Source: Alcanivorax sp. (GTDB taxonomy: Bacteria; Pseudomonadota; Gammaproteobacteria; Pseudomonadales; Alcanivoracaceae). From it: a DNA stretch of 64,000 bases. Positions 26,106-34,083 of the stretch are shown here, piece by piece. The position numbers and the translations under genes were made by a program. Location: contig NZ_CP080267.1 of NCBI RefSeq assembly GCF_019431375.1, positions 1,240,001 to 1,304,000 of the forward strand, read 5' to 3'. Numbering within the stretch: the stretch's first letter is position 1; each line of letters opens with the position of its first letter. A model generated the notes under the pieces. That model was given only the letters and a program-made list of their open reading frames with translations. It ran no database searches and had not been told where the DNA came from.

Positions 26106-27418
26106 GCCTGTGCCTCCCCGGTGTCCTGCGCCGCAAGACGCTGCTGACGACGCCAGTAGCGCGCCGCCCCGTAGAGCACTGCCGCTGCCACCAGGAACAT
26201 GGCCGCCGCGCCCAGATAATCGCCAAACAGATCCAGATAGCGCATCACCGCCAGCGCCAGTACAAGAGCAATGCCGCTATAGAAGAACTGGCTAAGGCCT
26301 CGCCGCAAGCCCTCCTGAATCAGCACAATGGCCGAAAGCAACGCCAGCAGGTTCACTGCCACCGCAAACAGCATGGCATCGTCCCGGCCCAGCAGGCCAT
26401 GAATGCCCAGCATGGCGAACGGCAGCAGCATCACCAGCAAGCGCCCGCCGGTCTGCCCCAGGCGCCGGAACACCAACAGTGATGATGCCAGCAAGGCGGC
26501 CAGCAGCCCCAGCCACAATCCCGGGTCCGTCAGTCCCGCCTGTTCGTGCAGGTAGCCTTCGGCGAATTCACTGAAGGTGAATGGCAGCAGCAACAGCAGA
26601 TAGCCGCGCAGGGTCCACAGGCCGATCAGACTGCCCGCCCGCTGCCAGTGCAGCCCGCTCCGACTGCCCAGCCAGCACACCAGCGCATAGAGCAGCGCCA
26701 GCAAGCCCAGATTCAGGGTCAGGTGCCCGGCCTCGAAGTCCGGCCCGCGCGGGTAGCCATAGGCCCAGCCCAGCAACAGGTTCAGCCAGCTCACCCCCAC
26801 CGCCGCCAGCACCAGCATCAGGCCGGCGGACCGGGCCTGCACCGCCACGGTCAGACCCACCGCCATAAACAAGGCCATGGCCCAGGGCGGCGAAAACTGC
26901 CCTTCAGCAAACAGCCAGAGCATGGCCACCGCCAGCATCAGCAAGGCGATCACCCGGCTGCGCACCAGCCAGGCCATGGGCGCTACGCCCAGTGCCCAGT
27001 AAAACAGGCCATCCGGAAAATGTTCGCCCAGGTGGTAGATCTGCGCGATCAGCATGATCGAGGCGCCATAGCTGATGCCGCCGAGAAACAGCCAGCCGAT
27101 ACCCTCTCGCCGTTGCAGGTATTGATAGATGCCCACCCCGTTCAGCGCCACAGTGGTGGCAATCAGTCCCAGCATCCGCACCGCCCGGGGAATCGTCTCC
27201 CAGTTGGCTGACACCAGCAGCAGGATGGCCATGCCGACAAATAACAAGGCCACGGTAACCAGTACCTTGTAGGCCAGTGAGCTGTCCGAATCGTCGTCCA
27301 GACGGGTGCCGTAGCGAGCCAGAATCCGGTTGCCCTGGTCTTCACTGATATCGCCGTCATCCACCCACTGGCGGCATTCGCTGCGCAGCTCGCGACGCAA
27401 TAACCCGAGAAGTTGCAT
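26102..27418 (-). CDS. DUF2157 membrane protein
   Basis: A 438-residue protein with a cytoplasmic N-terminal helical part (residues 1-50, including ISEDQGNRILARYG) and about 12 hydrophobic helices after it. The DUF2157 region covers about 15-160. The start at 27418 is preferred over 27472, since the first 18 residues of the longer frame look non-coding. It is translationally coupled to the GDYXXLXY gene; the pair is a conserved module of unknown function. Confidence 0.85.
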   Translation of the reverse strand: MQLLGLLRRELRSECRQWVDDGDISEDQGNRILARYGTRLDDDSDSSLAYKVLVTVALLFVGMAILLLVSANWETIPRAVRMLGLIATTVALNGVGIYQYLQRREGIGWLFLGGISYGASIMLIAQIYHLGEHFPDGLFYWALGVAPMAWLVRSRVIALLMLAVAMLWLFAEGQFSPPWAMALFMAVGLTVAVQARSAGLMLVLAAVGVSWLNLLLGWAYGYPRGPDFEAGHLTLNLGLLALLYALVCWLGSRSGLHWQRAGSLIGLWTLRGYLLLLLPFTFSEFAEGYLHEQAGLTDPGLWLGLLAALLASSLLVFRRLGQTGGRLLVMLLPFAMLGIHGLLGRDDAMLFAVAVNLLALLSAIVLIQEGLRRGLSQFFYSGIALVLALAVMRYLDLFGDYLGAAAMFLVAAAVLYGAARYWRRQQRLAAQDTGEAQA

Positions 27419-27551
27419 GCAGAGTCCCTTGTGCTTTTCTTCGATCAGACCTGACAAGGTCGCGAAAGGCAACGGCGGGGTGTTACGGAAAATGAGACAA
27501 GGCGTTTAATAGAACGCTTTCTTGTTGGGAAACGTAGCCAGGCTCTCCTCC

Positions 27552-27656
27552 GGTGCTACCTCAACCCTATTCGCCATGCGAGCATGGCTCCAACGGGGAG
27601 AGGTTGGCACCGGTGGGGGGAATCGCGCCGCCAGCGACGCTCCTACGAAAAGGGTG
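27552..27656. repeat. REP-like sequences
   Basis: ATTCGCCATGCGAGCATGGC followed by TCCAAC, and GCGCCGCCAGCGACGCTCCTACG, are halves of the two REP-like types seen at 36552-36617 and 40017-40188. Confidence 0.65.
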
Positions 27657-27659
27657 ATA

Positions 27660-29147
27660 TCACACCGGCAGGCCGATGCGCTTGGCTTCCATGCGACGCA
27701 GGAACTCCAGCATCACCTGCCGATAAAGGTCCTCGCCCAGCCAGGCGTCTTCCACCCCGGCATCAATGTTCGGGTTGTCGTTCACCTCGATCACGACCAC
27801 CTGATCGCCGGACTGTTTCAGGTCTACACCATACAGACCATTGCCCATCAGCTTTGCGGCCTTGAGCGCGGCTTTCAGCACCTTGGGCGGCACTTCCTGT
27901 ACCGGCAGGGTACGGCTGTTGCCGGATTCGGTCTTGCCGCCGCTCTGGTGGTGATAGATCTGCCAGTGCCCCTTGCTCATGAAGTACTGACAGGCAAACA
28001 GGGGCCGGTTGTTGAGCACGCCGATGCGCCAGTCGTAATCCGTGTACATGAAGGCCTGGGCCAGCACCACCGACGACTGCTTCAGATAATCACGCAGGCT
28101 GGCGGCCAGCTCTTCACGGGTCTTCACCTTGCTGATACCACGGGAAAAGCTGCCGTCGGGAATCTTCAGCACCATGGGCAGTTTGAGTTCCTCGATCAGC
28201 CGATCGATCTGCTCGTCGTCATCGCTGAACACAAAGGCCGTGGGCGGCACCGGCACTCCATTGGCCTGCATCAGCTCCGCCAGATAGATCTTGTTGGTGC
28301 AGCGCAGGATCGAGCCCGGGTCATCCATCACCACCATGCCCTCCTGCTCCGCCTTGCGGGCGAACTGATAGGTATGGTGATCCAGCGCCGTGGTCTCGCG
28401 GATAAACAGGCCATCGTACTCCCCCAGACGGGTGTAGGCATCGCGACCAATCTGGTCCACGCGAATACCCAGCTGGCGACCGGCACGGATAAACCGTTTC
28501 AGCGCTGCCTTGTCACTGGGCGGCAGCGCCTCTTCCTCATTGACCAACATGGCCAGCTCGTAGCGATCGCTGCGGCGACGGCGCGGATTGCGCCAGACAC
28601 GGGCATTGAACTGCTCCAGAGACTGGGCAAAGGCATCTTCTTCCGCGCCTTTCAGCTGCTTCAGGGCCAGCGGCTTCAGCGCTTCAATGGTCCACTGCTC
28701 ACGGCGACGGAATTCCACCTTCAGCAGCGGGCAAGGCAACTGATCGAAAATCTGCCGCCCCAGGTCTGCCAGGCCTTCCTGGGTGGTGTGGCCGAAGTAC
28801 AGCATCAGCGAGAAGTGATCGCTGCCACTGCCCTTGCGCTTCATGGCCTTGTCCAGCGCCGCCTCGAACTGGCCGAAATGCAGGCCGTAGAGCGCCTTGC
28901 GGCTCAGGTCATTCACCGTGCGCACGGACGGCAGCACCCGTTGCCCACGGGCCTCCGCCAGCAGGGAGCAGTAATAGCCCGGGCTCAGGTATTTATAGCT
29001 GCGGCACAGGTTGATCACCTGCACTTTCTTGTCAGTACAGACCGGTTGCTGTGCCTGCAGGTACTCCCGGGCAGAGAGCAGATGGCGGGCGGGATAGTAG
29101 GCGGCCCAGTCTGCCGGGTCATCGACCAGAATAATTACCTGACTCAT
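27660..29147 (-). CDS. RimK-like ATP-grasp ligase with RLAN domain
   Basis: This 495-residue protein has an N-terminal RimK-like N-terminal (RLAN) domain (about 1-210). A linker follows and then an ATP-grasp domain, with nucleotide and Mg-binding elements LPMVLKIPDGSFSRGISKVK, the acidic VVVIEVNDNPNID and GLYGVDLKQ. RimK relatives add glutamate or other amino acids to proteins or cofactors; the substrate here is unknown. The start at 29147 removes 12 residues of weak leader. The promoter side faces intergenic element B. Confidence 0.88.
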   Translation of the reverse strand: MSQVIILVDDPADWAAYYPARHLLSAREYLQAQQPVCTDKKVQVINLCRSYKYLSPGYYCSLLAEARGQRVLPSVRTVNDLSRKALYGLHFGQFEAALDKAMKRKGSGSDHFSLMLYFGHTTQEGLADLGRQIFDQLPCPLLKVEFRRREQWTIEALKPLALKQLKGAEEDAFAQSLEQFNARVWRNPRRRRSDRYELAMLVNEEEALPPSDKAALKRFIRAGRQLGIRVDQIGRDAYTRLGEYDGLFIRETTALDHHTYQFARKAEQEGMVVMDDPGSILRCTNKIYLAELMQANGVPVPPTAFVFSDDDEQIDRLIEELKLPMVLKIPDGSFSRGISKVKTREELAASLRDYLKQSSVVLAQAFMYTDYDWRIGVLNNRPLFACQYFMSKGHWQIYHHQSGGKTESGNSRTLPVQEVPPKVLKAALKAAKLMGNGLYGVDLKQSGDQVVVIEVNDNPNIDAGVEDAWLGEDLYRQVMLEFLRRMEAKRIGLPV

Positions 29148-29235
29148 GAAAAGCCCTAAATTGCGAGGCGCCGGACATGGCACCGATACCCGCGAATGTA
29201 GGGCCAGAGAGGGAGGGGTAGCAAGCGGTTTTATT

Positions 29236-29400
29236 CAGTGAACAGTGAATAGTGAACAGTTAACAGCGGCACGTGCCAGCACCTTGTTCAGCTGCAAGCA
29301 AAGAGGCCGCGTCCATGCCATGGACGCGGCCTCTCATCTTTCAAAGCAAGACCAAAGCTCGCTCGCGAGCTGTTAACTATTCACTATTCACTGTTAACTG
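29236..29400. repeat. Heptad-flanked palindrome element, copy B
   Basis: Same architecture as 25446-25615: heptad arms at 29236-29266 and (inverted) 29370-29400 around a 31-bp palindrome with a 15-bp perfect stem (29303-29333, GAGGCCGCGTCCATG and its complement). The right arm forms the end of ccmE. Confidence 0.88.
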
Positions 29401-29839
29401 TCTTCGCCCCCGGATGACCCGCCTTTTCCAGCGCGTCCTGCACTTCCGGCGGCATGTAGGTTTCATCGTGCTTGGCCAGCACTTCTTCGGCTTCAAAACG
29501 GTTGGTGCTGATCAGGGTGCCGTTGGCCACGATGCCCTGCCCTTCGCGGAACAGGTCCGGCAGGATGCCCTGGTAGTGCACGGTAAAGCTGCCCTTACCG
29601 TCGGTGAGCACGAACTGCACGTCCAGGGTTTCCTGGTCGCGCACCACACTGCCCTCTTCCACCAGGCCACCCACGCGCATCTGGGTATTCAGCGGTGCCT
29701 CACCAGCCATCACCTGCTGGGGAGTAAAGAACAGGTTGATGTTCTGGCGCAGGGCGTAAAACATCAGTCCACAGGCAATAGCCAGGCCCACCAGAATCGA
29801 AACCACCAGAATCAGTCGCTGCTTGCGTACCGCGTTCAT
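29384..29839 (-). CDS. ccmE: Cytochrome c maturation protein CcmE
   Basis: This periplasmic heme chaperone (151 residues) has an N-terminal anchor (RLILVVSILVGLAIACGLMFYAL) and an OB-fold body. The heme-attaching His and following Tyr are in LAKHDETYMPPEV (about 124-136). The C-terminal TVNSE is encoded by repeat element B and is probably dispensable. Start overlaps the ccmD stop by 4 bp. Confidence 0.95.
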   Translation of the reverse strand: MNAVRKQRLILVVSILVGLAIACGLMFYALRQNINLFFTPQQVMAGEAPLNTQMRVGGLVEEGSVVRDQETLDVQFVLTDGKGSFTVHYQGILPDLFREGQGIVANGTLISTNRFEAEEVLAKHDETYMPPEVQDALEKAGHPGAKTVNSE

Positions 29840-30024
29840 TGTTCAGAATCTCCCAGAGTGTCACGGCGCTGTTGCCGTGCCAGACGTTGACGCACCTGTC
29901 CCTGCCCGCGTATCGCCAACGTCATGTTGGCGACAATCAGAAGCGCGCTGACTCCATAGGCGCTCCAGACATAAAACCCGTGTTTTCCCATGGCCAGGAA
30001 ATCGGCAAAGCTGTCGAAAGCCAT
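29836..30024 (-). CDS. ccmD: Heme exporter protein CcmD
   Basis: A 62-residue single-span protein that helps release holo-CcmE from CcmABC. The typical MGKHGFYVWSAYGVSAL motif near residue 12 and a basic C-terminal tail (RQRLARQQRR) are present. The start at 30024 overlaps the ccmC stop (ATGA-type). Confidence 0.93.
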   Translation of the reverse strand: MAFDSFADFLAMGKHGFYVWSAYGVSALLIVANMTLAIRGQGQVRQRLARQQRRDTLGDSEQ

Positions 30025-30797
30025 CAGCGATTGCCCTCCTTCACCAGTTTGTTCACCCACTTGCTGCGCCGTTCACGCCACATGACTTCGGTACGCGCGC
30101 GCAGCAACACATTCACCGCATACAACAGCCACAGCCCCAGCATGCTCAACAGCAGCGGATACTTCATGGCCGGGTCGATGGTGGATTCACCGAACATCTT
30201 CAGGGTCGAACCCTGATGCAGGGTCTGCACCCATTCCACGGAATACTTCACGATCACCACATTGATCACCCCCACCATGGCCAGCAGGCCAGCGGCACGA
30301 GCGGCCTGGCGAGGATCACGGATCACCGCCTGCAGGGCAATGACCCCCACATACATGAACAGCAGAATCAGCATGGACGTCATGCGCGCATCCCACTGCC
30401 AGTAGGTACCCCAGGTGGGTTTGCCCCACAGGGCACCGGTCACCAGGGAAATCGCCGCCAGCGCCGCACCGAAGGGGGCAATGGCCTTGAGCATCACTTC
30501 CGCCATCTTCATGCGCCAGACCACCGCCACCAGGCCGGACACACCCAGGGCCATATAGCCCATCAGTGCACCACTGGAGGCCGGCACATGGATAAAGATG
30601 ATCCGGTAGCTGTTGCCCTGCTGATAATCGCTAGGAGCGAAGGCCAGCCCCCAGACCAGGCCGGTAACCAGCGTCAGCAAGGCAATGGGCACCAGCCAGG
30701 GCAGCACCCGGGAGCTGAAGTTGTAGAAATAGCGCGGTGACCCCAGCATGTGGTACCACCGCTTCAACGTTTGCCAAACCATTAAGGGTGACTCCAT
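30024..30797 (-). CDS. ccmC: Heme exporter protein CcmC
   Basis: This 257-residue (or 252, from 30782) six-helix heme-handling protein of the CcmABC-CcmE system carries the periplasmic tryptophan-rich signature WGTYWQWDARMTSMLIL. Heme-ligand histidines are in the flanking loops (FIHVPAS and LHQGS). The ATG at 30797 lies inside the 32-bp terminal repeat of the structured element upstream, while the ATG at 30782 lies just outside it. The ancestral start may be 30782. Confidence 0.92.
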   Translation of the reverse strand: MESPLMVWQTLKRWYHMLGSPRYFYNFSSRVLPWLVPIALLTLVTGLVWGLAFAPSDYQQGNSYRIIFIHVPASSGALMGYMALGVSGLVAVVWRMKMAEVMLKAIAPFGAALAAISLVTGALWGKPTWGTYWQWDARMTSMLILLFMYVGVIALQAVIRDPRQAARAAGLLAMVGVINVVIVKYSVEWVQTLHQGSTLKMFGESTIDPAMKYPLLLSMLGLWLLYAVNVLLRARTEVMWRERRSKWVNKLVKEGNR

Positions 30798-31051
30798 TAA
30801 TAGGTTACTGTCTCTGCGTGGCCTGAAGGGCACAGCTGTTGTGTTTTGTCGCGACGGTCAGGGTGGGCTCCCTTTCCTAGCGACAAAGCGCAGCAGATGT
30901 GCACTTCAGGCCTCGCCCTTCGGGGCTTTCAGGCTGGCCCGCACTCGTTGTTGCACTTTCTCGACAGGCAACCAGCATGCCTTCAAAAGTGCGCCTAGAT
31001 TGCGAACCAGCCTGAAAGCCAGAGGCAGCAACCTATTAGTGGAGGCACCCT
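30785..31051. repeat. 267-bp multi-hairpin element between ccmB and ccmC
   Basis: 32-bp terminal inverted repeats (30785-30816 and 31020-31051, 4 mismatches) enclose two substantial hairpins. The first has 33-bp arms at 30820-30852/30880-30912 with 5 mismatches. The second has perfect 14-bp arms at 30924-30937/31007-31020 with a further inner GCACTTT/AAAGTGC pair. A GCCC-TTCG-GGGC tetraloop hairpin (30915-30926) sits at the junction. It fills exactly the space between the ccmB stop and the ccmC start. It is either a MITE-like insertion or a branched structured RNA. Confidence 0.85.
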
Positions 31052-31719
31052 CAGTTACCCGAACTGATTTTGAGACCGGCGCTTACCGCCAGCGGTCCCA
31101 GACTGATCGTTAATGCCAGCAAGGCACCCAGAATCGCCAGAATCCCATCCACATTGGCGCCGCCGGCCGCCGCACTCACCGCCCCGGCGCCAAAAATCAG
31201 CACCGGGATATACAGCGGCAGCACCAGCACGGCGAGCAGGATACCACCCCGGTTGAGTCCCACCGTGAGGGCCGCGCCAATGGCGCCGACAATGGTCAGC
31301 GCCGGGGTGCCCAGCAGCAGACTCAGCATCACCGTCCCCAGGGCCTCATCCGGCAATTGCAGCATGTGTCCCAGCAGCGGCGAAATCAGCACCAGCGGCA
31401 GACCGGTCAGCAACCAGTGGGCCAGCAATTTTGCCAGCACCGGCACCACCGGCATCACCGGGGCAGTGAGCAGCATGTCCAGCACACCGCTTTCCTGGTC
31501 CCGGCGAAACAGGCCGTCCAGGGACAGCATCACCGCCAACAGGGCCGCCACCCAGAGCACTCCCGGTGCCACGGTAGCCAGCAATTCCGGTTTCGGAGAG
31601 ATTGCCAGCGGAAACAGGCTGATCACCATGACGAAGAAAAACAGCGGATTGATGATCTCCGCCGGGCTACGCCACAGCACCAGCAATTCCCGTCCCAGCG
31701 CCGCACAGAAGGCATTCAT
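31051..31719 (-). CDS. ccmB: Heme exporter protein CcmB
   Basis: A 222-residue six-helix permease that pairs with the CcmA ATPase. Residues INPLFFFVMVISLFPLAISP and the conserved RDQESGVLDMLL region are CcmB-typical. The start at 31719 overlaps the ccmA stop (ATGA). Its TGA abuts the structured element, which separates it from ccmC. Confidence 0.94.
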   Translation of the reverse strand: MNAFCAALGRELLVLWRSPAEIINPLFFFVMVISLFPLAISPKPELLATVAPGVLWVAALLAVMLSLDGLFRRDQESGVLDMLLTAPVMPVVPVLAKLLAHWLLTGLPLVLISPLLGHMLQLPDEALGTVMLSLLLGTPALTIVGAIGAALTVGLNRGGILLAVLVLPLYIPVLIFGAGAVSAAAGGANVDGILAILGALLALTISLGPLAVSAGLKISSGN

Positions 31720-32345
31720 GACAGCACCTCGGCACGGCCATTTTCCAGATGCAGACGCTGCACACCCTCGCCGACCCGGTGGTGGGAGGTATAAATCACC
31801 AGGGAGCCGGCCTCGGCGGCCTGCTGCATCTGCGCATCCAGTTGCGCTACCCCGTCCTGGTCGATGGCGGTGTAGGGCTCGTCCAGCACCCACACCGCTT
31901 TGCGCTCCAGCCACAACCGTGCCAGGGCAACCCGCCGTTTCTGCCCGGCGGACAGATGCGCCGCCGGCACATCCTCAAAGCCCCGCAACCCTACCGCCGC
32001 CAGGGCCGCCATGGGGTCGCCGGCCTGATGATTGAGGGCGCAGGCGTAGCGCAGGTTTTCCAGCGGATTGAGCTCTTCGCGGACACCGGGCTGATGCCCC
32101 AGATACAGCAGGTCCTGCTGCCATTGGGGCTGCCACCAACGGCGCTCGCCCTCAAAGAAACCATGCAGCCCCACCAGAATCCGCAACAGGGTGGTTTTGC
32201 CGGCGCCGTTGGCACCGGTAATCTGCCAGATTTCCCCGGCGCGGGCGGTCAGGCTCAGGCCACTGAACAGCATGCGATCGTCACGCTCGCAGCCCAGTTG
32301 CACAAGCTCCAGTCTGGTGGATGAATCGGACAAAATTGCCTCCAT
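31716..32345 (-). CDS. ccmA: Heme exporter ATPase CcmA
   Basis: A 209-residue ABC ATPase: Walker A GANGAGKTT, signature LSAGQKRRVALARL, Walker B VWVLDEPYTAID, H-loop TSHHRV. It drives release of holo-CcmE from CcmC/D. It is the first gene of the ccmABCDE operon; later ccmFGH genes are not in the window. Confidence 0.94.
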   Translation of the reverse strand: MEAILSDSSTRLELVQLGCERDDRMLFSGLSLTARAGEIWQITGANGAGKTTLLRILVGLHGFFEGERRWWQPQWQQDLLYLGHQPGVREELNPLENLRYACALNHQAGDPMAALAAVGLRGFEDVPAAHLSAGQKRRVALARLWLERKAVWVLDEPYTAIDQDGVAQLDAQMQQAAEAGSLVIYTSHHRVGEGVQRLHLENGRAEVLS

Positions 32346-32431
32346 GAAACAGCGCGGCAGTATAGCATGCCCATTCATGTCAGGCTTGATTCAGGCTAGC
32401 CTGTCACTCTACCCAATAAGAGGAAGTCTCC

Positions 32432-32983
32432 ATGCGCCTGATACCGGGATTTTTTGCCCTGCTGCTCGCCGGTCTGCTCAGCGCCTGCGGCGCAGACAAG
32501 CCCCTGGCCACCGTCAACCAGGTGGATCTGGAACGCTACAGCGGCACCTGGTACGAGATCGCCCGGCTGCCCCAATGGTTCCAGCGCGGCTGCTACAACT
32601 CCACTGCCAGCTACTCCCTCAATGAGGACGGCACCGTACGCGTAGTCAACCGTTGCCAACGAGAGGGCAAGGAACCCAGCGAGGCGCAAGGCACCGCCCG
32701 GGTGGTCCCCGGCTCCGACAACGCCAAGCTCAAGGTGCGTTTCGACAGCTGGATCTCCCGGCTGCTGCCCACCATCACTGAGGGCAATTACTGGATCATT
32801 GCCCTGGACCAGGACTACCAGACCGTGGTGATCGGTGAACCGAGCCGCAAATACCTGTGGATTCTGGCACGCACCCCGGAGCTGCCGGATGATCAATATC
32901 AAGCTTTGGTGCAGCTGGCCGAGAACAAGGGCTTTCCGGTGGACGAACTGCAACGCAACCGTGACCTGCAACCGGAACAATGA
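32432..32983 (+). CDS. blc: Outer-membrane lipocalin Blc
   Basis: A 183-residue bacterial lipocalin with a lipoprotein signal (lipobox LLSAC, about residues 15-19). The lipocalin signature GTWYEIARLPQWFQRGC is at about 33-49 and the second motif VVIGEPSRKYLWILAR at about 130-145. It binds lipids at the inner face of the outer membrane. The next gene starts 3 bp after its stop. Confidence 0.93.
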   Translation: MRLIPGFFALLLAGLLSACGADKPLATVNQVDLERYSGTWYEIARLPQWFQRGCYNSTASYSLNEDGTVRVVNRCQREGKEPSEAQGTARVVPGSDNAKLKVRFDSWISRLLPTITEGNYWIIALDQDYQTVVIGEPSRKYLWILARTPELPDDQYQALVQLAENKGFPVDELQRNRDLQPEQ

Positions 32984-32986
32984 TCC

Positions 32987-33400
32987 ATGGAACACCACGT
33001 CTATTTTGCGGTTTTCGGCTTTGACCATGATCCCCGCCAACTGGACCTGCTGCTGGGACAAAGTGCCGACGACTATTGGCAAGAAGGGGAAAGCTTCAGC
33101 GAGGTTTTCCCCGACGCCCGCCGCCGGGAAAACCGCTGGATCCTGTCCAGCCAGCTGGACCACACCGCCAGCCACCGGGACCATTTCGAGAAACTGCTCT
33201 ACAAACTCAAGCGCCTGGCTCCGCAACTGCAAGCCCTGGAACCGGACTACCGTTTCGGCATCGGCGTGTCACACTACTTCGTGATGGACGACCCGGCGTT
33301 CTACCTGCCCGCCGACATTCTCGACGGCTATGAAACGCTGGGCTTTGCCATCACCTTCGATCAACTGGGGCTGGACGGTATCCATGGCACAGGAAATTGA
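32987..33400 (+). CDS. Conserved protein, possibly DUF4279-like
   Basis: A 137-residue cytoplasmic protein with no signal or membrane segment. It has alternating strands (VYFAVFGFDHDPRQLDLLLG near the start, RFGIGVSHYFVMDDPAFYLP later), and the pattern recalls DUF4279 proteins, but I am not sure. It overlaps the CYTH gene by 17 bp, so it belongs to the same transcript. Confidence 0.6.
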   Translation: MEHHVYFAVFGFDHDPRQLDLLLGQSADDYWQEGESFSEVFPDARRRENRWILSSQLDHTASHRDHFEKLLYKLKRLAPQLQALEPDYRFGIGVSHYFVMDDPAFYLPADILDGYETLGFAITFDQLGLDGIHGTGN

Positions 33401-33857
33401 ACGCAAGTTTTTGATCCAGGACGCAAGCATCGTGGATTCACTGGTCGGCGAGCGGCTGACTCAGGGCTATCTGAGCCACGACAAGAACGCCACCGTCCGG
33501 GTGCGTATCGCCGGCCATCAGGGCTGGCTCACCATCAAGGGTAAAACCGTGGGCGCCACCCGTAGTGAATTCGAATACCCGGTACCAGAGGAAGATGCCC
33601 GGCAAATGCTCGATGAACTGTGCAACGCCGGCGTCATCGACAAGACCCGCTACCGCCTGCCCCAGGGCGAGCTGTGCTGGGAAATTGATGTATTCCACGG
33701 CGACAACGATGGCCTGATCGTTGCTGAAATCGAACTGCCCAGCGAAGACACCCCCTTCGATAAACCTGACTGGCTTGGCCAGGAAGTCACCGGCGATGCC
33801 CGCTATTACAACAGTGCTTTGAGCAGCACTCCCTTCAGCCAGTGGGCCGATGACTGA
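33384..33857 (+). CDS. CYTH domain triphosphatase-like protein
   Basis: A 157-residue CYTH protein. The EIERKFL signature (residues 4-10, the EXEXK-type metal/phosphate site) is followed by basic and acidic strands (TVRVRIAG, WLTIKG, EFEYPVP, WEIDVFHGDNDGLIVAEIELP) that form the tunnel of triphosphate-binding enzymes. Bacterial members hydrolyse inorganic triphosphate. It lies with a CHAD protein gene, a usual partnership. The start at 33384 gives the canonical MAQEIERKF. Confidence 0.92.
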   Translation: MAQEIERKFLIQDASIVDSLVGERLTQGYLSHDKNATVRVRIAGHQGWLTIKGKTVGATRSEFEYPVPEEDARQMLDELCNAGVIDKTRYRLPQGELCWEIDVFHGDNDGLIVAEIELPSEDTPFDKPDWLGQEVTGDARYYNSALSSTPFSQWADD

Positions 33858-34020
33858 GCACCGCTTTACCCTCTGGCGCCAGGACGATAACGGCATCAAG
33901 GCCAGAGTCGCTGACTACCCGAACCGTCAGGCGGCAGAGCAAGCCCGTAAGCATTATGAAGCCCTGGGGCACAAACAGCTTTATTGGGTGGAAGACAATC
34001 GCCGCGCCGACACGATATAG
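33850..34020 (+). CDS. Small protein (56 residues) between CYTH and CHAD genes
   Basis: A short frame beginning inside the CYTH stop region (overlap ATGACTGA) and reading MTEHRFTLWRQDDNG, then helices rich in Ala/Arg (QAAEQARKHYEALG) and LYWVEDNRR. Codon use matches the neighbours. The pattern of an RxQ-Ala helix followed by a short strand resembles a small sporulation-repeat/dsRBD-like fold, but no family is recognised. Close coupling to the CYTH gene is the main support. Confidence 0.6.
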   Translation: MTEHRFTLWRQDDNGIKARVADYPNRQAAEQARKHYEALGHKQLYWVEDNRRADTI

Positions 34021-34083
34021 ACTGTAGTCATCACGACGTGGTCATAATGTCCCGACAGACTCAGGAGGAGGACGGAGGGAACC

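Noticed and set aside
27522..29159. A 545-codon plus-strand frame
   Set aside because: It is the antisense of the RimK-like gene; residue make-up (many His/Gln/Arg) is that of a shadow of a GC-rich gene.
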